DNA from: Oscillospiraceae bacterium
GTDB taxonomy: Bacteria; Bacillota; Clostridia; Oscillospirales; Ruminococcaceae
Reading direction: 5' to 3'
DNA length: 64,000 nt
Assembly: GCA_017460955.1 (NCBI GenBank)
Contig: JAFTZY010000002.1
Coordinates: forward strand, 28,638 to 92,637
Shown here: positions 38,868-47,713 of the stretch, piece by piece
Layout: the number at the start of each line of letters is the position of its first letter
How positions within the stretch are numbered: the first letter of the stretch is position 1
Made by a program: the position numbers and the translations under genes
The notes under the pieces: generated by a model
What the model was told of the DNA's origin: nothing
What the model saw: the letters and a program-made list of their open reading frames with translations, nothing else
The model's database searches: none

Positions 38868-39555
38868 TCCACTTGTAGCCGTAGCCCCACACGGTCACGA
38901 TGAACTGCGGATTCGACGGCTCATCCTCGATCTTCAGGCGGATGCGCCGGATGTTGACATCCACGATCTTGTAGTCGCCGTAGTAATTCTCACCCCAGAT
39001 ATGGTTGAGGATGCTGGCACGGTCCAGGGCCGTGTTCTTGTTGTTCATGAAGTATTCGAGGATCTGGTACTCGACCTGTGTCAGGTCGATGGGCACACCG
39101 TTCTTGGTGATGGTGCGGCTTTTGAGGTTGAGGGTGAAGGGGCCCGATTCGATCACGGGGCTCTTCTCATCGCTCATAAAGCTCATGCACACTCTCCTGT
39201 AGATGGCATCCACCCTGGCGGTGAGCTCCGAGAGGGAGAAGGGCTTTGTGATATAGTCGTCCGCGCCGATCATCAGGCCGCTGACCTTGTCCATCTCCTG
39301 TGTCCGGGCGGTGAGCATGATGATGCCGAGCGTGGAGCTCTTTTCCCGCAGCTGCTTGCACACGGTGAACCCGTCGATGCCGGGCATCATGATGTCGAGC
39401 AGGACGATATCGAAATTGCCGTTCTCGTCATCGAATTTCTGCAGGGCGGCCTCGCCGCTGTTCACATCGACCACGTCATAGCCGGCGCGTTTGAGATTGA
39501 TGACCACACAGTCGCGGATGACGTCCTCATCCTCGCACACTAAGATCCGTTTCAT
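38854..39555 (-). CDS. OmpR/PhoB-type response regulator
   Basis: A 233-residue regulator. Receiver domain: acidic pocket E-D-E-D near 8-11, phospho-acceptor Asp in V-L-L-D-I-M-M-P-G, Thr/Lys switch residues in M-L-T-A-R and I-T-K-P-F. The C-terminal winged helix has Y-Q-I-L-E-Y-F-M and V-D-V-N-I-R-R-I-R-L-K-I. ATG 39555 follows GGAGG. Partner kinase overlaps downstream. Confidence 0.96.
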   Translation of the reverse strand: MKRILVCEDEDVIRDCVVINLKRAGYDVVDVNSGEAALQKFDDENGNFDIVLLDIMMPGIDGFTVCKQLREKSSTLGIIMLTARTQEMDKVSGLMIGADDYITKPFSLSELTARVDAIYRRVCMSFMSDEKSPVIESGPFTLNLKSRTITKNGVPIDLTQVEYQILEYFMNNKNTALDRASILNHIWGENYYGDYKIVDVNIRRIRLKIEDEPSNPQFIVTVWGYGYKWNDKV

Positions 39556-39652
39556 AAAGGAATACCTCCGATCATAGGGAAACTTGCGGAAAGAAGGCCG
39601 GCCTTTGCACCGCTTTCGGCGGCGCATCGGGAGGTCTGCGGGGACTCCCCGC

Positions 39653-40975
39653 TCAATCCAGAAATTTAAAGCACATGAGCACCCGTCCCATCGTAACGGA
39701 CAGCGCCTGTCCGCTCTCGGGGCGCACGAGGTATCTTGCCGTACCGCGGGTATGCATCAGGCAGAAGCCCTCATCGAGGTGCTCGTTCATATCCTCCTCA
39801 TCATAGGCGATGTACATTCTCAGGAGCACGGGCATATCCTCCCGCCACTCCCCGTCGTAGGCACAAAAGCGCAGCTCGCCGCTGACGGCATCGCTGAGCA
39901 CCGTGACATGGCTTTTCCACGACTCCGGCAGCATGAAGGCATAGCCCTCGCCGGCGTTATAATAGCTGTAATGCTCGGTGAAGATGGTCTCCCCCTGCAT
40001 CATCAGCCATCTTGTCTGGGTCATGCGGTCGGACTCGGCCGCACTCTCATAGCCGAGGAACACCGTCTGCACGGGGATCTCCGGCACGCCGTCGGTATCG
40101 ATGTCCGTACACAGGAGCCCTGCGCGGCGCACGGTATCCTCCGGCTTGCGCCCGCACCGGGTAAGCAGATTGCAAAGCTGCGAATCCTCGAGTGCCAGGA
40201 TCTCCGTCTGGAGTCCCGAGGTACCCGTGGCAGCGTCGATGTACATGGCGATGCTGCCGCTTGCGGTCCTGCCGTAGAGGAGCTGGACATAATCCGTATA
40301 GTAGTCGGAAAAATGATATTTATACTCATGGTAGCGCCCGTCCTCTGCCAGCCGGTACACAGCGGCATAGGCCTGCACGCTCGTGCCGGACCCTGCACCG
40401 AGCAGGATGAGGTCGGGGTCGCCCGAGCCCGTGTCCGCCACATCGAAATAGGTATAGCTGTGGGAGAAGGACTGCTCGAGGTAGCTGTCCTCATACGAAT
40501 ACGCGCACAGGTACTTTTCCGACTGATTGGCGGTACTGTACCCGACGATGATATTGATCCGGTCGTGCTCACCCAAGGGGGTGATGACGACCTTTTCGAT
40601 CTCGGTACCCTCGGCGCTGCGGTCACAGATGGACAGCCATTTGCCGTCGAGGCAGTCGAGGACATTGATGCGCAGTCCCGCATCGGCGGCACTGCCCTTT
40701 TCGTAGAACACGATCGCTTCATCGTCCTCATCCTCATCGAGATCGGCGATGATGAAGGCGGACAGGTAGCTGCCGCGCTTGGGGTATTTCAGCCGGATCT
40801 CCGAGCCGACGGCATCCCGGAGCGCCTGATAGATCTGCTCCTGACTGCCCGAAAGTCTTGGCGGCTCGAGCATGGTATCGACATTCAGGCTCACCGAGCA
40901 GCCGGTCATGACACAGGCGCACAAAAGCGCTGCCAGGCGCAGGAGGAAGCCCTTAGCGCTCGGCGATCGGAACAT
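39653..40975 (-). CDS. Hypothetical lipoprotein
   Basis: A 440-residue secreted protein with a lipobox (L-L-C-A-C-V-M-T-G-C, Cys 26 acylated) and no recognised enzyme domain. The mature part contains F-I-I-A-D-L-D-E-D-E-D-D-E-A-I-V-F-Y, C-T-D-I-D-T-D-G-V-P-E-I-P and similar aspartate-rich loops, resembling FG-GAP/VCBS-like or calcium-binding beta repeats. Start 40975 lies inside the 3' end of gltA (23-bp overlap) and has a weak RBS; the longer upstream open frame is only gltA read out of frame. It lies 97 bp upstream of the two-component genes, which could relate it to their signal. Confidence 0.82.
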   Translation of the reverse strand: MFRSPSAKGFLLRLAALLCACVMTGCSVSLNVDTMLEPPRLSGSQEQIYQALRDAVGSEIRLKYPKRGSYLSAFIIADLDEDEDDEAIVFYEKGSAADAGLRINVLDCLDGKWLSICDRSAEGTEIEKVVITPLGEHDRINIIVGYSTANQSEKYLCAYSYEDSYLEQSFSHSYTYFDVADTGSGDPDLILLGAGSGTSVQAYAAVYRLAEDGRYHEYKYHFSDYYTDYVQLLYGRTASGSIAMYIDAATGTSGLQTEILALEDSQLCNLLTRCGRKPEDTVRRAGLLCTDIDTDGVPEIPVQTVFLGYESAAESDRMTQTRWLMMQGETIFTEHYSYYNAGEGYAFMLPESWKSHVTVLSDAVSGELRFCAYDGEWREDMPVLLRMYIAYDEEDMNEHLDEGFCLMHTRGTARYLVRPESGQALSVTMGRVLMCFKFLD

Positions 40976-42311
40976 AGTGCTTGGTCTTGGGGAGTGCCTT
41001 ATAGGCCGGACGGATGATACGCCCGCCTGTGAGGAGCTCCTCCATGCGGTGTGCCGACCAGCCGGCCATTCTGGACACGGCAAACAGCGGCGTATACAGA
41101 TCCTCGGGGATCTCGAGCATCCGGTACACAAGTCCGGAATACATATCCACATTCGCGCACACGGTCTTGTCGATCCCGCGCACCTCCTTCATCAGGAGGG
41201 GCGTGAGGCGCTCGATGGTATCGAGCAGGTGGAACTCGGCCTCGATCTCCCGTCCCTTGGCGAGTGCGAAGGCCTTCTTTTTCAGAATGACGGCTCTCGG
41301 GTCGGAGAGGGTATACACGGCATGTCCCATCCCATAGATGAGTCCCGAGCGGTCCCCGGCCTCACGGCGCAGGACCTTCCGGAGATAATCGGCGACCTCA
41401 CCCTCGTTGTCCCAATGCCTGATATTGGCCTTGCATTCCTCGAGCTGGGCGGATACCTTGATATTGGCACCGCCGTGCTTGGGGCCTTTGAGGGCGCAGA
41501 CAGCGGAGGAATAGGCAGAATACGCATCGGTCCCGGAGGAGGTGAGCACCCGGCAGGTGAAGGTGGAGTTATTACCGCCGCCGTGCTCGGCATGGAGCAT
41601 GAGCAGGGTATCGAGGAGCTTTGCCTCCTCGGGGGTATAGCTCCGGTCGGGGCGCAGCATGGACAGGATGGTCTCCGCGGTGCTCTCATCGGGACGCAGG
41701 GGGTGCATATAGAGGGACTGGTTATCGAAATGCCGGCGCTTGACCTGGTAGGCATTGACCATGATGATGGGCATTTTGGCCAGCAGGCTGATGGCGGTGC
41801 GCATTTCGGACTCGAGGGTGGTATCCTCGCAGTCCTCCTCGTTATAGGAATACAGTGCCAGGATGGAGCGTGCGATCTTGTTCATGATATTGCGTGACGG
41901 GGCATTCATCATCATATTGACCACGAAGCCCGACGGCAGCTCCCGGTGCATGGACAGGTAGTGGTTGAACGCTTCGAGCTCATCGCTTGTGGGCAGCTGA
42001 CCGAACAGCAGAAGGTACGCAGTCTCCTCATATCCGTACCGGTCCTCCTTGGCGGCATACTTCACAAGGTCATTGATATTGTACCCGCGGTAGACCAGCT
42101 CACCGGGGATGGGCTCGACCTCCCCCTCGTTGACCACATAGCCGTGGACATTACAGATGTTGGTGATGCCCGCAAGCACACCGGTGCCGTCACTTCGGCG
42201 CAGGCCGCGCTTGATATGGAATTTTGTATAGAGCGACTGGTCGATCCGGGAATTTTTTTCCAGTGTTTCGCATAGATTTTTCATGTCAGCATTGGAAAAC
42301 ACCTTGCCCAT
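40953..42311 (-). CDS. gltA: Citrate synthase
   Basis: A 452-residue citrate synthase family protein. V-Y-R-G-Y-N-I-N-D-L opens the small N-terminal region. Active-site residues are in H-A-E-H-G-G-G-N-N-S-T-F (His), G-M-G-H-A-V-Y (His) and the C-terminal V-D-M-Y-S-G-L-V-Y (Asp). It condenses acetyl-CoA with oxaloacetate, probably feeding an oxidative half-cycle to glutamate in an anaerobe. The length and first 50 residues are typical of the clostridial Si-type variant. Confidence 0.94.
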   Translation of the reverse strand: MGKVFSNADMKNLCETLEKNSRIDQSLYTKFHIKRGLRRSDGTGVLAGITNICNVHGYVVNEGEVEPIPGELVYRGYNINDLVKYAAKEDRYGYEETAYLLLFGQLPTSDELEAFNHYLSMHRELPSGFVVNMMMNAPSRNIMNKIARSILALYSYNEEDCEDTTLESEMRTAISLLAKMPIIMVNAYQVKRRHFDNQSLYMHPLRPDESTAETILSMLRPDRSYTPEEAKLLDTLLMLHAEHGGGNNSTFTCRVLTSSGTDAYSAYSSAVCALKGPKHGGANIKVSAQLEECKANIRHWDNEGEVADYLRKVLRREAGDRSGLIYGMGHAVYTLSDPRAVILKKKAFALAKGREIEAEFHLLDTIERLTPLLMKEVRGIDKTVCANVDMYSGLVYRMLEIPEDLYTPLFAVSRMAGWSAHRMEELLTGGRIIRPAYKALPKTKHYVPIAER

Positions 42312-42348
42312 GTTCTGTTACCTCCTGTTTCTGGTGATACATACCTCT

Positions 42349-42377
42349 ATTATAGCATTTTTCCGGGGTGAAGTCAA
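42349..42377 (-). promoter_or_regulatory. SigA promoter of gltA
   Basis: TTGACT (42372-42377), 17 bp, TATAAT (42349-42354); it begins the long leftward gene run. Confidence 0.9.
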
Positions 42378-42399
42378 GACCTATGCAGCTTTCGGAATT

Positions 42400-43181
42400 T
42401 AGAAGTTAGAGGTGAGAAGTGAGAGGGCAATTGTGGGGGCTCCGCCCCCTGCTGGTTTCTCTTGATTTGTAAGTTTTACTTCACCCCCGCCAGAGGGGGT
42501 CTTGCCCTGGGTTTACATCCAATCCCAGGACTGCTCAGTCTCGACAGGATCCTGACTCGACTTCGGTCGCCACCCCCTCTGGACTCCGGGCAGCAGGGCT
42601 TGCAGCCCTGCACCTGCTTTTAAGCGAACAGGGGGAGACAGTTCTTCGATGTAAGATATTCTTGTGGCCACATTTCTTGCATCACTAAGACCTTGGCACG
42701 TTCGCTGGTGGAATGCATACTGAACTTGTTAGCATAGTGCCAGGCGCACCAGGTGCGCTTTCCGAAAGGCATTTCGGGTGTGAATCTACCTATGCCTTTT
42801 TCCGGAACCTCCCGCGCATACGCACCTTGTTCGCCTGGCACTGCGAAAGCCCTCTGAGAATGCATCCCACCGGAGAACGCGCCTGGGTCTTAGTTAGCCA
42901 CTAAATGCGGCCAAATGGGAACCTTTCACCGAAGCGAGGTCTCCCCCTTACCGATTCAATGCAGAGTGCAGAGGGCGCAGCCCTTTGCCGTCCCAGAGTC
43001 CAGAGGGGCGGACGAGAGCACCTATGGTCGGGGGTGCAGGGGTCCTCCCCTCCATCAGAGCCTGTCCGGGGGCCGAAGGCCCCCACGAGAGGTCTATCAA
43101 GTCTGAGATTCTAACTTCTTACCTCTCACCTCTCACCTCTAAAAGCCGCAGGCCCCCACAACAAACCTATCAAGTCTAAGC
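42400..43181 (-). repeat. Repeat family A, copy 2
   Basis: Occupies nearly all of the gene-free stretch 42312-43217, in the opposite order to copy 1. Heptamer arrays lie at both ends (42401-42427, 43109-43144). The terminal motif appears twice at the right, at 43091-43106 and again at 43165-43180. The CCAGAGGGGGT/ACCCCCTCTGG hairpin loop carries an extra segment of about 65 nt (about 42508-42580) that itself folds. It separates divergent gltA and spoIID. Confidence 0.75.
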
Positions 43182-43217
43182 ACTGACCCGCCTATAAAAT
43201 CGAAAGGAGCCCCGCCC

Positions 43218-44216
43218 ATGAAACGTCATTTTCTGTATCTTACCGGGATCTCCCTCCTCCTCACATTGCTCCCGCTCCTTCCGGCAAAGCTCCTTCCGGT
43301 GCGGACAGCCCCGGAGGAGGAGATTTCCACATTGCCCCCGGGCGTTGTGGAAAGTACGGAGCCCGCCCCCGAGCGCTGCTACCGCGTCCTTGACATCACC
43401 ACCGGGGAGATCCTCGAGGTACCCGTCCGGGAGTATGTGATCGGTGCCCTCGGTGCCGAGATGCCGGCCTCCTTTGAGCCGGAGGCGCTCAAAGCGCAGG
43501 CCGTGGCCGCCTACACCTACGCCGAAAGGCAGTGCCGGCTCTCCGACGCACGGCCGGAGCTGTGCGGTGCGGATTTCTCCAACGACCCCTCCCGCTACCA
43601 GGCGTACTACACCGCCGCATCCCTCGAAAAGCTCTACGGTGCGGACTTTTCGACCTATTACGACAGGCTCTGCACGGCTGTTGATGCCGTCTCCGGGCAG
43701 ATGCTGACCTACGAGGGGGAGCCGATCATCGCGGCCTTCCATGCCATGTCGAGCGGCATGACCGAATCCGCTGCCAACGTCTGGGGGGAGGAGGTGGCCT
43801 ATCTGCGCCCCGTGGACAGCACCCCGGACACGCAGGCACCCTCCTACGAGGAGTCGGTCACCTACTCGGCACAGGCGGTGGAGGAGACGCTCACGGCGGC
43901 ACATGACGGGCTGTTCCTCGGGAGCGACCCGGCGCAGTGGTTCGGGGAGCCCGTCTGCTCGGCTGCGGGGACCGTCCTCCAGCAGAGCTGGGGCACGGGA
44001 CTGTTCACCGGGCAGGAGCTCCGGGGGCTCTTCTCCCTGCGCTCGGCCGCCTTCACGGTCACCTATGCGGACGGGGATTTCACCTTCATCACCCACGGCT
44101 TCGGACATGATGTCGGCATGAGTCAGTACGGCGCGAATGCCATGGCACAGGAGGGTGCGGATTATGCGCAGATCCTGGCGTATTACTACCCGGGAACGAA
44201 GCTGACACAGGGTTAA
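43218..44216 (+). CDS. spoIID: Stage II sporulation protein D, lytic transglycosylase
   Basis: A 332-residue protein with an N-terminal membrane anchor (Y-L-T-G-I-S-L-L-L-T...) and the SpoIID core: V-R-E-Y-V-I-G-A-L-G-A-E-M-P (catalytic Glu), E-A-L-K-A-Q-A-V-A-A-Y-T-Y, F-H-A-M-S-S-G-M-T-E-S-A-A-N-V-W and G-F-G-H-D-V-G-M-S-Q-Y-G-A-N-A-M-A. It cleaves glycan strands during forespore engulfment, normally with SpoIIP and SpoIIM. No convincing SigE promoter was seen in the 35 bp that lie between the repeat and the RBS GAAAGGAG. Confidence 0.96.
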   Translation: MKRHFLYLTGISLLLTLLPLLPAKLLPVRTAPEEEISTLPPGVVESTEPAPERCYRVLDITTGEILEVPVREYVIGALGAEMPASFEPEALKAQAVAAYTYAERQCRLSDARPELCGADFSNDPSRYQAYYTAASLEKLYGADFSTYYDRLCTAVDAVSGQMLTYEGEPIIAAFHAMSSGMTESAANVWGEEVAYLRPVDSTPDTQAPSYEESVTYSAQAVEETLTAAHDGLFLGSDPAQWFGEPVCSAAGTVLQQSWGTGLFTGQELRGLFSLRSAAFTVTYADGDFTFITHGFGHDVGMSQYGANAMAQEGADYAQILAYYYPGTKLTQG

Positions 44217-44246
44217 AAAAACGCCCCTGGGATCAGGGGCGTTTTC
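44215..44246. terminator. Bidirectional terminator between spoIID and the PASTA protein gene
   Basis: AAAAAACGCCCCT-(GGGATC)-AGGGGCGTTTTC hairpin between convergent genes. Confidence 0.92.
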
Positions 44247-46199
44247 TTATTCCTCTGCCGGGGCTTCCGGCGTCTGTGCATTTTCCTCGGGCTGTTCGGG
44301 AGCGGGCTGCTCCTCCACCGGCTGCGGGGCCTCCGTCGGGGGCTCCTCGGGGGGTGCTGCCGTCTCCGGAACGGGGGCTTCCGTAGCGGGCGCTTCCGTC
44401 GGTGCCTCCGTGGGCGGTGCCTCGGTCGGTGCCTCGGTCGGCGGCGGATCGGTCGGATCCGGTGCCGGGGTCGTCTCGGGGTTGCTTGCGTAGTAGATCT
44501 TCAGCGTCTCATCCCCGGTCAGGTCGAATTTTGCGCCGGCATTGCGGCTCAGCTCGATCACCTCGCCGTTCTCGAACATGTAGTTCACAACGGCTTCCGT
44601 ATTGTAATTGGTCAGGCCCAGTGCCTCCAGCTCTGCCTCATATTCCGTCAGGCGCTTGCCCTTGAATTCCGGCAGCTCAATGGAGCTCGGTCCCTTGCTG
44701 ACAACGACCTTGACGACCGCACCGCTCGTGAAGGGCGAGCCGGCCGCAAGCTCCTGGCCGATGATGAGGCCTGCCTTGTATTCGTCGCTGTACTCGTAGG
44801 ACGGCTCCAGATAGAGCCAGCCGTCCGCTTCGAGCTGCTGCTTCTTGGATTCGTAATTCTTCCCGATGAGCGAGGGCATCTGCGAATCGCCCCCGGCGGT
44901 GGTCGAGATCTCCGCTTCACTCACGGACTCGGTCACGACATTGTTCTGCGTATCGGAAAAGACGAGCGTCATGGATTCGCCCGTGCCGCTGTCTGCGGGA
45001 TTGGCGGAAAACGGCCCCATATCCAGGAAATTGAGCACCACGATCGCCATGACGAGCAGCACGCAGGTGAGCAGCACGCCGATGATGATCGGCACCTTGA
45101 TCCGGTCGATGACCGTATCGTGGGGCGTATCGTAGTCATCCTCATCGAAGCTCTGACGGCGGTAGTTCTCGTACTCCTGCTGACGCTCCCTCTGGGTACG
45201 GCGGGAGGGCTCGACGGGGATCACCTTCGGTGCGGGCTCCTCGACCTCTTCAAAGAGTGCCGTGACCAGCTCCGTCACGGTCTGGATGCGGTCATCCGGG
45301 AACAGGCTCAGGCCGCGCATGATGACGCGGGAGACGTTGCGCGGGATGCCGGGATTCATCTCATGGGGGGCGCACAGATTGTCATTTTGCAGACGGCTGG
45401 GCGCATCGGTCGGCTTGCAGCCGGTGAGGATGCGGTAGAGCACGGCGGAAATGCCGTACACGTCCGTCCAGGTACCCTGACGTGCATTGGGATTATACTG
45501 CTCCGGGGCGGCATAGCCGTGGAACATCTCGCACGGCAGCTCGGAATGCACCGTGCGCACGGGCGCGATGGAAAAGCCGCTCAGGCGCAGCTCGCCCTTT
45601 TCGGTGACATAGATCGTATCCGGGCTGATGGCGCGGTGGATGATGCCGCTGTTGTGCATCAGACTCAGGGTGGTAAAGAAGGTCGGGAACAGCTCGGAGA
45701 CCTGCTGCCAGGTCAGCTCCCCGGCATTGTCCTTGAGGTACTCGACGAGCTTGACGCCCTCTAAATATTCATACACCGCATAGGTGGTGTTGTTTTCGGC
45801 AAAGAGGTCCTGGGTGGGGTTGATGTGGGCGAGTGTCCGCATCTGTGCCAGGCTTTTGTTGAGCTCGGTAAATTCGGCCATGAGTGCCTTGTAGGTGACC
45901 ACCTGCTGGGGATTGACGCTGATGGTGGCCTTGCCCCTGACGCGCACGCACAGTCCCGAAGGCATGTACTCCCGGATGAGCACCCGGCAGCCGATGGCTT
46001 CGTTATAGCCGATATAGGTGGCGCCCTCGCTGTTATGTCCAAGCAGGCGGCCGGCGATATAATGCCCGTTCAGCTGTGTGCCGGGGGGCATGAAGGACGG
46101 GTCATATGAGGACTGCTCATCGTACCCGCAATGCGGGCAGATCCTCGCACTTTCGGGCTTTTTTTCCATGCATCCGTAGCAGCGCTTGCTCTCTTCCAC
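44247..46199 (-). CDS. PASTA-domain Ser/Thr protein kinase homologue, probable pseudokinase
   Basis: A 650-residue protein. Order: zinc ribbon (C7, C10, C21, C24), kinase-fold domain (about 45-315), TM helix (about 367-392), two PASTA repeats (about 440-575), and a Pro/Glu/Thr/Ala-rich tail (580-650). The kinase fold is recognisable, but key residues are replaced: the ATP-lysine motif reads V-L-I-R-E-Y (Arg for Lys), HRDxKxxN reads H-R-A-I-S-P-D-T (Ala, Ser and Thr at the catalytic positions), and DFG reads S-G-F. It probably binds wall fragments outside and signals or scaffolds without phosphorylation. GTG start after GGAAGTGAG. Its own promoter is upstream; no PP2C phosphatase gene is adjacent. 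Confidence 0.88.
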   Translation of the reverse strand: MEESKRCYGCMEKKPESARICPHCGYDEQSSYDPSFMPPGTQLNGHYIAGRLLGHNSEGATYIGYNEAIGCRVLIREYMPSGLCVRVRGKATISVNPQQVVTYKALMAEFTELNKSLAQMRTLAHINPTQDLFAENNTTYAVYEYLEGVKLVEYLKDNAGELTWQQVSELFPTFFTTLSLMHNSGIIHRAISPDTIYVTEKGELRLSGFSIAPVRTVHSELPCEMFHGYAAPEQYNPNARQGTWTDVYGISAVLYRILTGCKPTDAPSRLQNDNLCAPHEMNPGIPRNVSRVIMRGLSLFPDDRIQTVTELVTALFEEVEEPAPKVIPVEPSRRTQRERQQEYENYRRQSFDEDDYDTPHDTVIDRIKVPIIIGVLLTCVLLVMAIVVLNFLDMGPFSANPADSGTGESMTLVFSDTQNNVVTESVSEAEISTTAGGDSQMPSLIGKNYESKKQQLEADGWLYLEPSYEYSDEYKAGLIIGQELAAGSPFTSGAVVKVVVSKGPSSIELPEFKGKRLTEYEAELEALGLTNYNTEAVVNYMFENGEVIELSRNAGAKFDLTGDETLKIYYASNPETTPAPDPTDPPPTEAPTEAPPTEAPTEAPATEAPVPETAAPPEEPPTEAPQPVEEQPAPEQPEENAQTPEAPAEE

Positions 46200-46275
46200 C
46201 TGCTCACTTCCTTTCTATCCGGAGTCACGCTTCACGCTCACACGGCGGATGGACGCCGTAAGAGCATTCTACATT

Positions 46276-46304
46276 ATTTTATCAGTTTCCCACCCCGTTG
46301 TCAA
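46276..46304 (-). promoter_or_regulatory. SigA promoter of the PASTA protein gene
   Basis: TTGACA (46299-46304), 17 bp, TAAAAT (46276-46281). Confidence 0.83.
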
Positions 46305-46404
46305 CCCATTTTGCATTTTGTGACCATTTTGCCACGGGAATTGTAGTTGTTTTGTAACATTCTTTCATTTTTTCGCAAACAATAAGGGGGGGGAGGGGAC
46401 GGGG

Positions 46405-46945
46405 CTTAGACTTGATAGGTTTGTTGTGGGGGGCTGCGGCTTTTAGAGGTGAGAGGTAAGAAGTTAGATACTTAGACTTGATAGACCTCTCGTGGGGGCC
46501 TTCGGCCCCCGGACAGGCTCTGATGGAGGGGAGGACCCCTGCACCCCCGACCAGAGGGGCGCTCGTCCGCCCCTCTGGACTCTGGGACGGCAAAGGGCTG
46601 CGCCCTCTGCACTCTGCTTTAAAGCGTTCAGGGACAGCGAGTCCTTCGGTGCAAGGCTTCCATTCGACCGAATTTCGCACCTCAATAAGACCCAGGCGCG
46701 TTCTCCTGTGGGATGCATACGAAACTTGTCAGCATAGTGCCAGGCGAACCAGGTGCGTATGCGCGGGAATTCCGGGAAAAAGCAGAAGGAAACTCACACC
46801 CGAAATGCGCTTGTCCGAGAATACACCTCACGCATCGAATACGCATCACAACCTGGCGGCGGTTAGCCGCCAGATAGGGTACCCTGCAAGTCTCCACAGG
46901 GGGTGCAGAGGGCGGAGCCCCCACCACAGACCTATCAAGTCTAAG
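46405..46945 (+). repeat. Repeat family A, copy 3 (clearest terminal inverted repeats)
   Basis: Within the gene-free stretch 46200-47022. It begins CTTAGACTTGATAGG (46405-46419) and ends CCTATCAAGTCTAAG (46931-46945), a perfect 15-bp terminal inverted repeat. Inside are the heptamer array (46444-46470), a second TTAGACTTGATAGACC, the GGGGGCC-TTC-GGCCCCC and CCAGAGGGGCG hairpins, and at the far side the CTGGCGGCGGTTAGCCGCCAG stem. Confidence 0.8.
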
Positions 46946-46987
46946 AAACCAGTTCCCCGCCATTTTTAGTGAATAGTGAAGAATGAA

Positions 46988-47018
46988 TAGAGAAAGCCCC
47001 CGACAAGGGGGCTTTTGG
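46988..47018 (-). terminator. Terminator of the murD operon
   Basis: AAAGCCCCC-(TTGTC)-GGGGGCTTT on the minus strand, just past the last gene. Confidence 0.8.
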
Positions 47019-47022
47019 AGTC

Positions 47023-47694
47023 TCAGGTCTGTGCGTTGAGCACACTGAGCAGGAAATGCTCCTCCTTCTCCGAGGCGCTCACGGCAAGGCCGTCCTCATA
47101 GTTCACCGTCAGGAAATAGCATACCGTATTGCCGGAATTCTCGTCCTTGTAGTAGTACTTGTAGATCTCCTTGTGTGTGCTTGCATCATAGGAGGTACAC
47201 AGCGGCGCAAAGCCGATATAATTCTGCACGGCCTCGCTGTCCATCGTTGTGGTGATGCCCTCCAGAGCGATGTGACCCTCCCGGCTGCGCACGCCCGTAC
47301 CGTAGCGGCCCAGCTCCCGGTAGTCGTAATAATCGACGGAAACCAGCTGATTGTCGCTCACATCGACATAGATCACCCATGCCGGGATGCTCACGCCGCT
47401 GACCTCCACCGTCCGTTCGCTCTCGTAGAGGAACTCCCGGCCGTCCATCGCCAGGTTGATGCTCGGATTCTTGGACGATCCCGACAGGGACAGCCGGGCA
47501 TATTTCTCCGCGGTCTGTGTCGCCACACCGATCTGCTCGGAGAGCTTCCTTGCATACCGCGCACCGTCATTGCGCCAACTGCGGTACTTCATCATCCCTA
47601 AGATCGCCGCGATCAGCACCAGCAGCACCACAGCGACCGCCAGCATCCCCTTCTTCGACAGGCGCAGCTTGCCCTTCTTTGTTTCTTCTGCCAT
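47023..47694 (-). CDS. Hypothetical membrane-anchored protein
   Basis: A 223-residue protein with a short basic cytosolic start (M-A-E-E-T-K-K-G-K-L-R-L-S-K-K-G), one membrane helix (about 18-38) and an extracellular domain of about 180 residues with alternating beta-like segments (V-S-G-V-S-I-P-A-W-V-I-Y-V-D-V-S-D-N). No family recognised. ATG 47694 follows AAGGAGGAG; the longer frame upstream is antisense-like extension. It is last in the murD operon. Confidence 0.8.
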   Translation of the reverse strand: MAEETKKGKLRLSKKGMLAVAVVLLVLIAAILGMMKYRSWRNDGARYARKLSEQIGVATQTAEKYARLSLSGSSKNPSINLAMDGREFLYESERTVEVSGVSIPAWVIYVDVSDNQLVSVDYYDYRELGRYGTGVRSREGHIALEGITTTMDSEAVQNYIGFAPLCTSYDASTHKEIYKYYYKDENSGNTVCYFLTVNYEDGLAVSASEKEEHFLLSVLNAQT

Positions 47695-47713
47695 CTTTAC
47701 GCTCCTCCTTCTC

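Noticed and set aside
43182..43217. SigE promoter directly before spoIID
   Set aside because: TATAAAAT is present but neither KMATATT nor CATACAHT could be placed with 14-bp spacing; the true promoter may lie in or beyond the repeat.
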